Of a stretch of DNA of 64,000 nt, positions 31,699 through 40,288 are shown piece after piece; the stretch's first letter is position 1; every line of letters begins with the position of its first letter. The position numbers were made by a program, and so were the translations under genes. Under the pieces are notes generated by a model. It was not told where the DNA came from. It was given only the letters and a program-made list of their open reading frames with translations, and did no database searches. The stretch comes from Glycomyces fuscus (lineage in GTDB: Bacteria > Actinomycetota > Actinomycetes > Streptosporangiales > Streptosporangiaceae): the NCBI GenBank assembly GCA_002529455.1, contig NYMS01000059.1, positions 1 through 64,000 of the forward strand, written 5' to 3'.

Positions 31699-32688
31699 AT
31701 GCCCATCCCCAAGGCCGAACTCCACGTCCACATCGAGGGCACCCTGGAGCCCGAACTGGCCTTCACCCTCGCCCGACGCAACGGCCTGACCCTGCCCCAC
31801 CCCGACGTCGACTCCCTGCGCCGCGCCTACTCCTTCAGCGACCTGCAGTCCTTCCTGGACCTGTACTACGCCCTCATGGACGTCCTGCGCACCGAAGCCG
31901 ACTTCACCGACCTGGCCCGCGCCTACCTCGACCGCGCCGCAGCCCAGGGCGTGCGCCACGCCGAGATCTTCTTCGACCCCCAGGCCCACACCAGCCGCGG
32001 CGTCCCCCTGGACACCGTCGTCAACGGCCTGGCCGCCGCCCTGGACACCAGCGAGCACACCCACAACATCAGCACCACCCTGATCCTGTGCTTCCTGCGC
32101 GACCGCCCCGCCACCGAGGCCCTGGACACCCTCCACCAGGCCCGCCCCCACCTGGAGCACATCAGCGCCGTCGGCCTGGACTCGGCCGAGGTCGGCCACC
32201 CGCCCGAGAAGTTCACCGAGGTCTTCGCCGCCGCCCGCGACCTGGGCCTGCGCCGCGTCGCCCACGCCGGGGAGGAGGGCCCCGCCTCCTACGTCTGGCA
32301 GGCCCTCAACCTGCTGGGCGCCGAACGCATCGACCACGGCATCCGCTGCCTGGAGGACGCCGACCTGGTCTCCCACCTGGCCGCCGCCCAGATCCCGCTG
32401 ACCGTGTGCCCGCTGTCCAACGTGCGCCTGCGCGCCGTACCCACCCTGGCCCAGCACCCCCTGCCCGCCCTGATGGACGCCGGACTGCTCGTGACCGTCA
32501 ACTCCGACGACCCCTCCTACTTCGGCGGCTACGTCCACGACAACTACCAGGCCCTGCACACCCACCTGGGACTGAACGCCGACCAGCTGCGCCAGCTGGC
32601 CCGCAACTCCTTCACCGCCTCCTTCCTGCCCGCCGAACGCAAGGCCCAGCTCATCGCCGAGGTCGACGCCCACCCCGACCACTGGTAG
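31699..32688 (+). CDS. adenosine/adenine deaminase
   Basis: A 329-residue amidohydrolase of the adenosine deaminase family. Metal and active-site residues: His-x-His in KAELHVHIEGTLEPEL (residues 9 and 11), His in RRVAHAGEEGPASYVW, ERIDHGIRC, and the catalytic Asp pair in VNSDDPSYFGGYV. The last motif, with PSYFGGY in place of the PAxFGT-like form, points to the adenine-deaminase-like subgroup. The reaction is therefore adenine to hypoxanthine or adenosine to inosine in purine salvage. No good ribosome site precedes the ATG at 31699. Confidence 0.9.
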   Translation: MPIPKAELHVHIEGTLEPELAFTLARRNGLTLPHPDVDSLRRAYSFSDLQSFLDLYYALMDVLRTEADFTDLARAYLDRAAAQGVRHAEIFFDPQAHTSRGVPLDTVVNGLAAALDTSEHTHNISTTLILCFLRDRPATEALDTLHQARPHLEHISAVGLDSAEVGHPPEKFTEVFAAARDLGLRRVAHAGEEGPASYVWQALNLLGAERIDHGIRCLEDADLVSHLAAAQIPLTVCPLSNVRLRAVPTLAQHPLPALMDAGLLVTVNSDDPSYFGGYVHDNYQALHTHLGLNADQLRQLARNSFTASFLPAERKAQLIAEVDAHPDHW

Positions 32689-32693
32689 ACCAG

Positions 32694-32725
32694 GGGCCCC
32701 GCCCCCGCACCAGGGGGTGGGGCCC
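32694..32725. terminator. hairpin between convergent deaminase and DUF2332 genes
   Basis: A 13-bp stem with one G-T pair (32694-32706 with 32713-32725) and a 6-base loop lies between the two stop codons (32688 and 32751). Confidence 0.6.
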
Positions 32726-32750
32726 GCGCAGCGGCCGCCTCCGGGCCGCC

Positions 32751-33743
32751 TCACCGCGCCCAGGTCAACCGCTGCCCGTGCTCACCGGCGAAGGCCACCA
32801 CACGGCCGTCCAACGCCAACGCGAAATCGGTGCCCACCGTCGGCCGCGGACCCTCCAGACCCGGCAGCACCCGCGCACCCTCGTTCGACACCCAGTGCCC
32901 GTCCAGACCCTCCACGGCCTCCACGAACGCATCCCGCGAGGCCGCGTCCAGGTAGGCCAGCACCGCACTGTGCATCACCACCAGCCGCGCCCCCGCGGGC
33001 ACCCGCCCGGCCACCTCGCGCAGCCGCTCCACCAGGTCACCGGCCACCAACAGGGGCGGCTCGGCCGCCGCCACCCGCGCCGCCGCCCGTAGCCGCTCGC
33101 GCCGCTCGGCCTCGTAAGGGCCCGGCCAGATCAGCGCCTCCAACCACCGCACGTCCTGCTCGCGGCGCACGTCCAACGGGTTCAGGTCGATCCCCGCCCG
33201 CCACACCACCCGCGGCACCCGCTCGGGCACCGGAACCGGACCCGAGGTCGCACACTCCAGCAGCACCGGACTGCGGGCCGGGCCGATCGGCGCCCGCCCG
33301 TCGAAGGAGTAGCGGTACCGGTCCGGGTACAGGCACAACCCCGCCGACGCCCCCACCTCCACCAGCGCCAGCGGCCCCTCCAGGCCGGCCAGGACGGGCA
33401 GCAGGGTGGCGCACCGGCGCACCTCGTTGGTCTGGGTGTAGCGCTCCAACACCACCGCGCGCACCTCCTCCCAGTGCTCCAGGAGCCAGGCCCGAAAATC
33501 CCCCCACTCCCGCACCGGCCCGCCCAGGAACCGCACCGCCCCGAACAGCAGGTTGGGCTGGCGCTTGTTGCCCGCGGGCAGGGAGGCGACCAGCCCCAGC
33601 ACCCGCCCGTCCTCGGCCAGGGCCCGGGCGATACGCGCATAGGCCGGAGCCGACCTCTCGGCGTAGCCGTCCGCGAAGCCCCGGTACTGCCTCACGACGC
33701 TGTCCACATCCGCACCCACGGCGGCGACATGTTCCACGGCCAC
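32751..33743 (-). CDS. DUF2332 protein
   Basis: A 330-residue soluble protein of the DUF2332 family, common in actinomycetes. Landmarks: QYRGFADGYAERSAPAYARI, LPAGNKRQPNLLFGAVRFLG, TQTNEVRRCATLLPVL, LALVEVGASAGLCLYPDRYR and GIDLNPLDV. The VEVGASAGL segment resembles a nucleotide- or SAM-binding turn, so a methyltransferase-like fold is possible, but activity is not established. Start GTG 33743. Confidence 0.85.
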   Translation of the reverse strand: MAVEHVAAVGADVDSVVRQYRGFADGYAERSAPAYARIARALAEDGRVLGLVASLPAGNKRQPNLLFGAVRFLGGPVREWGDFRAWLLEHWEEVRAVVLERYTQTNEVRRCATLLPVLAGLEGPLALVEVGASAGLCLYPDRYRYSFDGRAPIGPARSPVLLECATSGPVPVPERVPRVVWRAGIDLNPLDVRREQDVRWLEALIWPGPYEAERRERLRAAARVAAAEPPLLVAGDLVERLREVAGRVPAGARLVVMHSAVLAYLDAASRDAFVEAVEGLDGHWVSNEGARVLPGLEGPRPTVGTDFALALDGRVVAFAGEHGQRLTWAR

Positions 33744-33897
33744 GCACTCCCTTACCTCGGGGGACAGGTGCGGTGTTCCTACCCCGCCCCCGTACGCGCC
33801 GCCCCGTGACGGTGCTCACCCGCACCGGCCCCCACGGGCCCGGAGTTTCGCCGCGGCGGGAACCGGCCGGTGCGCTCACCGGGCACGGCGAGGGTGG

Positions 33898-34548
33898 TCA
33901 CGCGCCTTCCAGCAGCGACCGCGAGAGCGAACGCGCACGCGACACCAGCTCCGCGGGAGCGGTCTGCGGCGATCCCGCCGCGAAAGGCGGCCGCGGGTCG
34001 TACTCGGTGGCCAACTGCACCAGCTGCGCCGCCTCCCGCCCCGCCATCTGCTCGGCCAGCATCAACCCCATGTCGATGCCCGCCGACACCCCGGCTGCGG
34101 TGACGTACCCGCCGTCCACCACCACCCGCTCCTTCGTGGGAAGCGCACCCCAGTGCCCCAGCTGCTCCAACGCCAGCCAGTGCGAGGTGGCCCGCCTGCC
34201 CCGCAGCAACCCCGCCGCGGCCAGGATCAGCGACCCGGTGCACACCGACGTCGTCCACCTGCTGGTGGCGTCCACCTCTCGCACCCACTCCACCAGGGGG
34301 CCGCCCCCCATGTGCCGCCGCTGCCCCGACCCGCCCGGCACGCACACCACATCGGCCTCCCCCACCTCCTCGAACGCGGCGTCGGCCACCAGGGCGCCCC
34401 GGCCGCCGCCGTCACGCACCGGCCCGCGCCGGGCGCCCACGAACACCACCTCCACCCCCGGCAGCCCCGCCCACATCTCGTAGGGGCCCACCGCGTCCAG
34501 CAGGGTCATCCCCTCGAACAGCACGATCGCCGCACGCACCACACCCAC
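33898..34548 (-). CDS. DJ-1/PfpI family protein
   Basis: A 216-residue class I glutamine-amidotransferase-like (DJ-1/PfpI) protein. It begins VVRAAIVLFEGMTLLDAVGP. The nucleophile elbow is TSVCTGSLILAAAG with the conserved Cys. VTAAGVSAGIDMGLMLAEQM follows, as in isonitrile-hydratase-like members. It lacks the C-terminal AraC domain present in the neighbouring GlxA-type gene. GTG start at 34548 is preceded by GAAGGAGAGGAC, a strong site. It lies 47 bases downstream of the GlxA-type regulator, which may control it. Confidence 0.88.
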   Translation of the reverse strand: MGVVRAAIVLFEGMTLLDAVGPYEMWAGLPGVEVVFVGARRGPVRDGGGRGALVADAAFEEVGEADVVCVPGGSGQRRHMGGGPLVEWVREVDATSRWTTSVCTGSLILAAAGLLRGRRATSHWLALEQLGHWGALPTKERVVVDGGYVTAAGVSAGIDMGLMLAEQMAGREAAQLVQLATEYDPRPPFAAGSPQTAPAELVSRARSLSRSLLEGA

Positions 34549-34595
34549 GTCCTCTCCTTCGACTCCCGCCGCCACCGGCGGGGACACCCTCGTGC

Positions 34596-35543
34596 TCACA
34601 CACCCCGGAAACGAGCCCGGTACTCCGCCGGAGGACACCCCAGATTGCGCACGAACGACCGCCGCATCGCCTCGGCCGTCCCGAAACCGCACCGCCGGGC
34701 CACCGCCACCACCGACGCGTCCCCCTCCTCCAACCACCGCCGCGCCGCCTCCAACCGCACCCGCTCCACGTACCGGCCCGGCGTACACCCCACCTCCCGG
34801 GCGAACACCCGCGCGAACTGGCGCGGCGACAACCCCGCCCGCCGCGCCAACGCCTCCACCGACGCGTCCTGAGCCGGGTGCTCAACGATCCAGTGCTGCA
34901 CCTCGCGCACCGCCGGACGCTGCGCCACCTGCGCCGCCAACTGCGCGGAGAACTGCGCCTGACCCCCGGGGCGGCGCAGGAACACCACCAGGTGGCGCGC
35001 CACCGCCAACGCCACCTGCCGCCCCAGGTCCTCCTCCACCAACGCCAGCGCCATGTCCACCCCCGCCGACACCCCCGCCGACGTCACCACCCGCCCCTGA
35101 CGCACGAAGATCGGCTCGGGCTCCACCCGCACACGCGGGAACTCCCGCGCCAACCGCTCGCAGTGCGCCCAGTGCGTCGTGGCCCGCAACCCGTCCAACA
35201 CCCCCGCCCGCGCCAGCAGGAACGCCCCCGTGCACACCGACGCCACCCGCCCCGCACCGCCCTGGTGCGCCCGCAACCACTCCACCAACTCCCCGTCCTC
35301 GCGACGGGCCCCCTCACCCCCCGGCACCACCAGCGTGTCCACGCGCCCCACCCGCTCCAGCGCCACCGAGGGCACCAACCCCAACCCGCTGGCGGAGGTC
35401 ACCGCCCCTCCGCCCAACGACGCCGTACGCACCCGGTAACGCGCTCCCGGCGCCTGAGCCGCACCGGAGAACACCTCCAACGGACCCGTCACGTCCAGAC
35501 TCTGCACACCGTCGAAGACGACGATGACCACCTCATGCCCCAT
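34596..35543 (-). CDS. GlxA-type AraC-family regulator
   Basis: A 315-residue fusion of an N-terminal DJ-1/PfpI domain (VVIVVFDGVQSLDVTGPLEV, SVCTGAFLLARAG with Cys) and a C-terminal AraC pair of helix-turn-helices. The AraC part includes SVEALARRAGLSPRQFARVF, GCTPGRYVERVRLEAARRWL and CGFGTAEAMRRSFVRNLGCP. Such GlxA-like regulators sense small metabolites, and most act on adjacent genes. The start is 35543; 35552 is a possible alternative. The downstream DJ-1 gene is the natural target candidate. Confidence 0.92.
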   Translation of the reverse strand: MGHEVVIVVFDGVQSLDVTGPLEVFSGAAQAPGARYRVRTASLGGGAVTSASGLGLVPSVALERVGRVDTLVVPGGEGARREDGELVEWLRAHQGGAGRVASVCTGAFLLARAGVLDGLRATTHWAHCERLAREFPRVRVEPEPIFVRQGRVVTSAGVSAGVDMALALVEEDLGRQVALAVARHLVVFLRRPGGQAQFSAQLAAQVAQRPAVREVQHWIVEHPAQDASVEALARRAGLSPRQFARVFAREVGCTPGRYVERVRLEAARRWLEEGDASVVAVARRCGFGTAEAMRRSFVRNLGCPPAEYRARFRGV

Positions 35544-35708
35544 GCCACCCATCCCAGCGCCCCGCACCCCGTGGCCGCAAGGTCGTCCACCCCACCCTTA
35601 CTGCCACCGACCGGGAACCAACCAGCCCCACCAGCCGTTCCACCCAGCGAGACCAAGGACACGAACAGATCACGAGAACTCTCACCCGCGCAGGACAATC
35701 CCAGGCTG

Positions 35709-36449
35709 GTGACGACCACACCACACGAACGGACACCCGTGAGGATCTCCACCCGAGGCAAGCTCCGCCGCACCACCGACCCCAGCCCCGCGCCCCCGCC
35801 CCCCCTGGTGGAGTTCCACGACGTGTCCCTCACCCAGGACCGCACCCGCCACCTGGAGCACCTGGACCTGACCCTGCACCCCGGTGAGCACGTCGCCCTG
35901 GTGGGCCTGTCCCGCGACGCCACCACCGCACTGACCCGCCTGCTCACCGGCCAGACCGCTCCCACCCGCGGACGCCTGGCCACCCACACCCGCGCCCACA
36001 TCCTCACCCCCCGGCCCACCCTGGCCCACACCATCACCGGCCGGCACACACCCGACCCCGACGACCCCCACCTGGCCCACGCCCTGGCCCGCACCCGCCT
36101 GGAACCGCACAGCCTGCACGCACCCCTGGACTCCCTGCCCCCCGCCCTGCTCCCCCGCGTCCACCAGGCCCGCGCCCTCTACGCCCAACGCACCAACACC
36201 CGCCTGCTCGTGCTGACCGACCCCTCCGCCCACGACAGCGCCTGCCCGCCCACCACACCCGACACCGGCCTGCTCACCCTCACCCGCCACCCCGCGCCGG
36301 CCCGCACCGCCGACCGCATCCTGCTCCTGTACAAGGGACGCGTCACCGAGACCGGCACCCACCACCAGCTCCTGGTCCGCGGCGGCGCCTACGCACGCCT
36401 GTACGCCCTCACCGGCACCCACCGCACCACGGGCAACGCCCTAGGATGA
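35709..36449 (+). CDS. degenerate ABC-transporter ATPase-like protein
   Basis: A 246-residue protein aligned over its whole length with exporter nucleotide-binding domains (PLVEFHDVSLTQD, LDLTLHPGEHVALVGLSRDA, and a C-terminus TADRILLLYKGRVTETGTHH then QLLVRGGAYARLYAL). Every catalytic motif is altered. Walker A reads GLSRDATT in place of GxxxxGKS/T. The signature region reads LPPALLPRVHQARALY in place of LSGGQ. Walker B reads LLVLTDPS in place of LLLDEP. It has no membrane domain. It therefore cannot hydrolyse ATP as an ordinary transporter subunit and may be a structural or regulatory pseudo-ATPase. GTG 35709 or 35739 could be the start. It is four bases from soxR, same strand. Confidence 0.75.
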   Translation: MTTTPHERTPVRISTRGKLRRTTDPSPAPPPPLVEFHDVSLTQDRTRHLEHLDLTLHPGEHVALVGLSRDATTALTRLLTGQTAPTRGRLATHTRAHILTPRPTLAHTITGRHTPDPDDPHLAHALARTRLEPHSLHAPLDSLPPALLPRVHQARALYAQRTNTRLLVLTDPSAHDSACPPTTPDTGLLTLTRHPAPARTADRILLLYKGRVTETGTHHQLLVRGGAYARLYALTGTHRTTGNALG

Positions 36450-36453
36450 GGGC

Positions 36454-36921
36454 GTGGCACCCATCGTCAAGGAACTCACCGTCGGCCAGGTCGCCGAACG
36501 CGCCGGAGTCGCCGTCTCGGCCCTGCACTTCTACGAACGCCAGGGCCTGATCCACAGCCGCCGCACCGCCGGCAACCAGCGACGCTACCGCCGCGACACC
36601 CTGCGCCGGGTCTCCTTCATCCGCATCTCCCAACGCGTGGGCATGCCCCTGGCACGCATCCGCCAGGCCCTGGACACGCTGCCCGAGAACCGCACCCCCA
36701 CCCGCGACGACTGGGCCCGCCTGTCCCAGCAGTGGCGCACCGAGCTCGACGCCCGTATAAGCCAACTCATCCGCCTGCGCGACGACCTCACCAACTGCAT
36801 CGGCTGCGGCTGCCTGTCCCTGGACACCTGCACCCTGTCCAACCCCGACGACACCCTGGCCGCCGCGGGCCCCGGCCCGCGCCGCCTGATGGTCAACGCC
36901 CTGTCCCGCGAAACCGGCTGA
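36454..36921 (+). CDS. soxR: redox-sensing regulator SoxR
   Basis: A 155-residue MerR-family activator. N-terminal helix-turn-helix: LTVGQVAERAGVAVSALHFY with ERQGLIHSRRTAGNQRRY. The [2Fe-2S] cluster cysteines are at 115, 118, 120 and 126 (CIGCGCLSLDTC), the exact SoxR spacing. In actinomycetes SoxR responds to redox-active natural products and activates a few efflux or oxidoreductase genes. Start GTG 36454 with AGGA seven bases upstream. It nearly abuts the degenerate ABC gene, so the two may be co-transcribed. Confidence 0.96.
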   Translation: MAPIVKELTVGQVAERAGVAVSALHFYERQGLIHSRRTAGNQRRYRRDTLRRVSFIRISQRVGMPLARIRQALDTLPENRTPTRDDWARLSQQWRTELDARISQLIRLRDDLTNCIGCGCLSLDTCTLSNPDDTLAAAGPGPRRLMVNALSRETG

Positions 36922-36975
36922 GCGCCCCCGCCCGCCGCGGCGACCGCGCGCGGGAGGCCCGCCGGCGCCGCGGCC

Positions 36976-38112
36976 TCAACCGCCGAAGACCTCCTCGACG
37001 AGCCTTCGCGTCGCCTTCTGGAACGCCCCCGCCAGGGACATCGCGGCGTCGTCCACGTAGTTCAGCGAGGCGGTCAGGGTCCTGCGGCCGTCGGGCGTAC
37101 TGTACATCAGCGCCGCGTGCCCCGAGATGCCGCCGTTGTGGGTGATGACGGTGCCACCGTCGGGGCCCGCCTCCTGTACGAACACCCCCAGTCCGTAGCC
37201 GCTCTGGGGGTGCGGGGCGCACATCTGGGACAGCAGGGCCTCGGGCAGGAGCCTGCCGCCCACCAGCGCGGAGACGAACGTGTGCAGGTCCCGGGGGGTC
37301 GAGATCATGTCGCCGCCGCTGGAGATCCAGGAGGGGTTCTGGCGGGTGACGTCGACGGTCCTCTCCTGGCCGCCCTCCTCGTAGCGGTAGTAGGCGTGGG
37401 CGTGCGGTCCGGGGATCCGCGTCTGGGTGGTCGGCGACACGGTGTCCGACAGTCCCAGCGGCTCCAGGATCCGCCGCCGCATCTCCTCGGCGACCGGGCG
37501 GCCGGTGACCTCCTCGACCAGCAGCCTGGCCAGCACGTAGTTGGTGTTGGAGTAGCTCCAGCCCGTCCCCGGCTCGAACCGCGCCGGCCTGGACAGTGCC
37601 AGCTCCACCAGCTCCTGCGGCCGGTAGGTCCTGAACCGGTCCTCCACCCACTCCTGGCCCGCCCAGACGATCCCCGGCTCGTACGTCCCGTCCCCGAGGA
37701 CCTCGCCGGTGAAGTTGTACACCCCGCTGGTGTGCTGCAGCAGCATGCGCACCGTGATCCGCCCGTCCAGCCCGAACCGGGGCAGGTGGTCGGCCACCGG
37801 GTCCTCCAGTCCGATCCTGCCCTCGGCCACCAGTTGCAGCACCAGGGTGGCGGTGAAGGTCTTGGTGTTGCTGCCGATCCGGACACACCCGTTCGTCGGC
37901 GGCCTCTCCGACCCGCTCAGCTCGGCCGTCCCGGCGCTGCCGACCCACGCGCCGCGCTCGTCGTGCACGCGCAGCGTCATCCCGACGAAACCGGAGTCGA
38001 CGATCTCCTCGATGGCCTTGCGCAGCTCCGGGCGGTCCTGCCCGGCGGCGGCCGCGGTGTCCGCGGCGGTCCGTGGGGCGTGCTGGTCCTGGTCGGTCCG
38101 GTCGACGGACAT
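36976..38112 (-). CDS. serine hydrolase (beta-lactamase / DD-peptidase fold)
   Basis: A 378-residue penicillin-binding-like serine hydrolase. Motifs: SxxK as GSNTK with Ser81, YxN as YSN in GWSYSNTNYVLARLLVEE, and HxG as HNGG near the C-terminus. There is no signal peptide, so it should act in the cytoplasm, unlike secreted DD-carboxypeptidases; esterases of this class are also possible. The start at 38112 has AAGGAG nine bases upstream. It is downstream of the DUF4097 gene by 65 bases, same strand. Confidence 0.88.
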   Translation of the reverse strand: MSVDRTDQDQHAPRTAADTAAAAGQDRPELRKAIEEIVDSGFVGMTLRVHDERGAWVGSAGTAELSGSERPPTNGCVRIGSNTKTFTATLVLQLVAEGRIGLEDPVADHLPRFGLDGRITVRMLLQHTSGVYNFTGEVLGDGTYEPGIVWAGQEWVEDRFRTYRPQELVELALSRPARFEPGTGWSYSNTNYVLARLLVEEVTGRPVAEEMRRRILEPLGLSDTVSPTTQTRIPGPHAHAYYRYEEGGQERTVDVTRQNPSWISSGGDMISTPRDLHTFVSALVGGRLLPEALLSQMCAPHPQSGYGLGVFVQEAGPDGGTVITHNGGISGHAALMYSTPDGRRTLTASLNYVDDAAMSLAGAFQKATRRLVEEVFGG

Positions 38113-38177
38113 GGTGGTGTGCTCCTTCGGAACTGGTACGGAATCCAACTGAACGGACGGGATCGCCGGGCCGGCGG

Positions 38178-38849
38178 CTAGAGGCTGTGGGCGGTGATGT
38201 CGCCGTGGGAGGTGGTGGCGTGGATGCTCAGGCCCGTGTCGGCGCCGTCGGTGCCGACCAGTGCGTTGTGGACGCGGCCGTGGGGGGTGCCGGCGTCCAG
38301 GGAGGCGCGGACGCCGGGAGCGGCGCCGACCGAGATCCGGCCGGACCCGGTGCGCAGGGTGACCGTGCCGTGCACGGCCTCGGTGATGGTGATGTCGCCC
38401 TTGTGGGTGCTGATCTGGGCGGGGCCGCTCAGGCGGCCGACCGTGACGTCGCCGTCCAGGACGGTGAGGCGGGCATCGGCGGCCTCGTCGAGCTTGACCG
38501 GGCCCTGCGCCGCATCGAAGGAGACCTCGCCCAGCCGTCCCACGCCGCGCAGTTCGGCGCCGGCCGCCCTGGCCCGGACGTGGGAGCCGGCGGGCAGTTG
38601 GACGGTGACCTCGACGGATCCGGAGGGGCCGAGGAGCCGGTTCCCGGGCTCGGGGGTGTGGACGCGCAGGACGCCGTCGGTGTAGTCGACCCTGGTCTGT
38701 TCGGCCGCCGCGGCGTCGCGCTTCTTGTTCGGGTCGGCGGGGCGGATCTCGACGGTGGTGTCGGCGCGGTCGGCGGCGATGGCCCGGATGCGCCCGGCGG
38801 GGATGTCCACGAGGACGGAGACCGGGGCGAGGGTGGGGAACTGGTGCAT
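38178..38849 (-). CDS. DUF4097 family beta-helix protein
   Basis: A 223-residue soluble protein with the repeating beta-strand pattern of the DUF4097 (adhesin-like) family: VSVLVDIPAGRIRAIAADRA, SVEVTVQLPAGSHVRARA, LTVLDGDVTVGRLSGPAQIS and TLRTGSGRISVG. No signal peptide or membrane segment is present. The function is unknown. AAGGG lies seven bases before the ATG. It may be co-transcribed with the serine hydrolase gene. Its upstream region is rich in GTTGCA-type repeats. Confidence 0.82.
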   Translation of the reverse strand: MHQFPTLAPVSVLVDIPAGRIRAIAADRADTTVEIRPADPNKKRDAAAAEQTRVDYTDGVLRVHTPEPGNRLLGPSGSVEVTVQLPAGSHVRARAAGAELRGVGRLGEVSFDAAQGPVKLDEAADARLTVLDGDVTVGRLSGPAQISTHKGDITITEAVHGTVTLRTGSGRISVGAAPGVRASLDAGTPHGRVHNALVGTDGADTGLSIHATTSHGDITAHSL

Positions 38850-39574
38850 GGTGTGGCCCTTCCGTGGTGCGGGCTGACGCGCCCCGCTGTTTCTGATGTT
38901 GGAAAAGCTACGTTGTATTCATAGATTCGGCAACGACTTCGTTGCGCATAATCTACATATACGCAGGTGAAATCCTTGCAATCGTTGCACCGACCGAAAA
39001 TCTAATGCAACAACCCCACCCCAGTTCGTTGCAACAGATGGAAAACGAACGCTATGCCGACCGCACCTCCGGACCACGGGGGGAAGCGCGCTGGCGGAAG
39101 GCGGACCCACCCGGTGCGCACGTCGGCGGATCGCGTCGGGACCGGCGGGGCCCGGCCGGGGTGGACAGGAGGAGCCGGAAAGGGGCGAGGGGCAGGCCGG
39201 TGGCCCCACACTCCGCTCAGGTCTGGCGTTCTGCGCCGGCTGGGCCGCGGTTCGGTGAAGTGCCCGCAACGCCGCGTTCGACCGCCGTGCCGCGTTCGGC
39301 GTTCGTCGCCCCCCTCCGGGGAGGGCCGCCGTAGACCTCGACCGAACGCACGGCCCGTCCGCAGTCCGGGCGCCTGGGCTCAGCGCGGATGCCACAGGGG
39401 TTCTTCACGCCCAACGCCGCAGAGGTCTCGCGGGCGCGTGAGCACGCCGACGCCCCCGGGCGCTGCTGGGCGTGGCCGAGCGGGACCGGCGATCAGGACG
39501 AGCGGCCCATGGGTGGCTTCGTGGGCGGCCCACGCTCGCGGGCGGGCCGCCCACGTGGCGCACGGCGCCGGTCC
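38850..39574. promoter_or_regulatory. intergenic region with clustered GCAACG/TTGCA repeats
   Basis: This 725-base gap has no supported gene. Between 38930 and 39035 the DNA is relatively A/T-rich and contains a perfect palindrome GCAACGACTTCGTTGC (38930-38945), TGCAATCGTTGCA (38977-38989), TGCAAC (39006-39011) and GTTGCA (39028-39033). These look like repeated binding half-sites upstream of the DUF4097 gene. The rest (39060-39520) shows nothing recognisable. Confidence 0.5.
39521..39554 (-). terminator. hairpin after the TetR gene
   Basis: An 11-bp perfect stem (39521-39531 with 39544-39554) with a 12-base loop begins 20 bases past the stop of the leftward TetR gene. No T-tract. Confidence 0.6.
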
Positions 39575-40177
39575 TCAGCCGCGCAGCACGCTGTCGGCGG
39601 CGGCGAAGAGGGTCGCGGTCTCGGACGCGAGGAGGTCCTCCGCGCCCGGAAGGGCCCGCTCCAACATGAGGCCGTTGACGACGGTGAGCAGGAACTTCGC
39701 GCGTCGGGAGTTGTCACCGCGCGGCAGCTCCCCCTCCTCGCCCAGGACCGACAGCCAGTACTCCACGCGGTGCTGCATCTGGCGTTCGAGGGCCAGGTAG
39801 GCCTGCCGCGCCTCCTCGGTCGGCTCGCAGGCGAGGTAGGTCTCGTACAGCGTGGCCCAGACCCTCCTCGCCTCCTTGCCGGTCCCGGCGGGAGCGAGGA
39901 TCTGCCGCAGGCAGGCGACCAGCCGGTCCCGCGCGGGCAGCGCCGTGTCATGGATGGGATCGCCCGGGAACACCGTCTCGTAGATCCCCGCGAGCACCGC
40001 CTCCTGCAGGGCGTGCTGCGTGGGGAAGTGGTGCCGCAGGGAGCCGGTGCTCACCCCGGCCCTGGCGGCGACCGCCCGCACGCTCAGCCGTGCGGTCGGA
40101 TCCTCGCCCAGCATCGTCGCGGCCGCCACCAGGATCCTCTCGCGCGAGCTCGGCCTCGCACCGGTTGGTTCAGTCAT
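39575..40177 (-). CDS. TetR-family regulator
   Basis: A 200-residue TetR-type repressor: RERILVAAATMLGEDPTARL, then SVRAVAARAGVSTGSLRHHF for the DNA-binding unit, and a helical ligand domain (ALPARDRLVACLRQILAP, VVNGLMLERALPGAEDLL). GGAGGAGG lies before the ATG at 40177. It is divergent from two membrane protein genes, with an intergenic region holding two palindromes built from the same CCAACACA-type half-site. It is therefore probably the local repressor of both transcripts. Confidence 0.92.
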   Translation of the reverse strand: MTEPTGARPSSRERILVAAATMLGEDPTARLSVRAVAARAGVSTGSLRHHFPTQHALQEAVLAGIYETVFPGDPIHDTALPARDRLVACLRQILAPAGTGKEARRVWATLYETYLACEPTEEARQAYLALERQMQHRVEYWLSVLGEEGELPRGDNSRRAKFLLTVVNGLMLERALPGAEDLLASETATLFAAADSVLRG

Positions 40178-40198
40178 CGCACCTCCTCCCCCACTCTA

Positions 40199-40258
40199 CC
40201 AACACACCGTACTAGTACAGCGTGTTAGTCTTTCGGTGGAGCCAACACAGTGTGTTGG
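40199..40258. promoter_or_regulatory. two TetR operators
   Basis: CCAACACAGTGTGTTGG (40242-40258) is a perfect palindrome with 8-bp arms. A second, looser one spans 40199-40229: CCAACACACC, then GTACTAGTAC, then an AGCGTGTTAG arm. Both lie between the divergent TetR and membrane-protein starts. Confidence 0.75.
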
Positions 40259-40288
40259 TCGCACATGCGCTCGTGGCGGGGGAGGGAC

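Noticed and set aside
38942..39334. Rightward 130-codon frame starting near the GTTGCA repeats
   Set aside because: No ribosome site, start codon weak, and the C-terminal half is Arg/Pro-rich shadow-like sequence.
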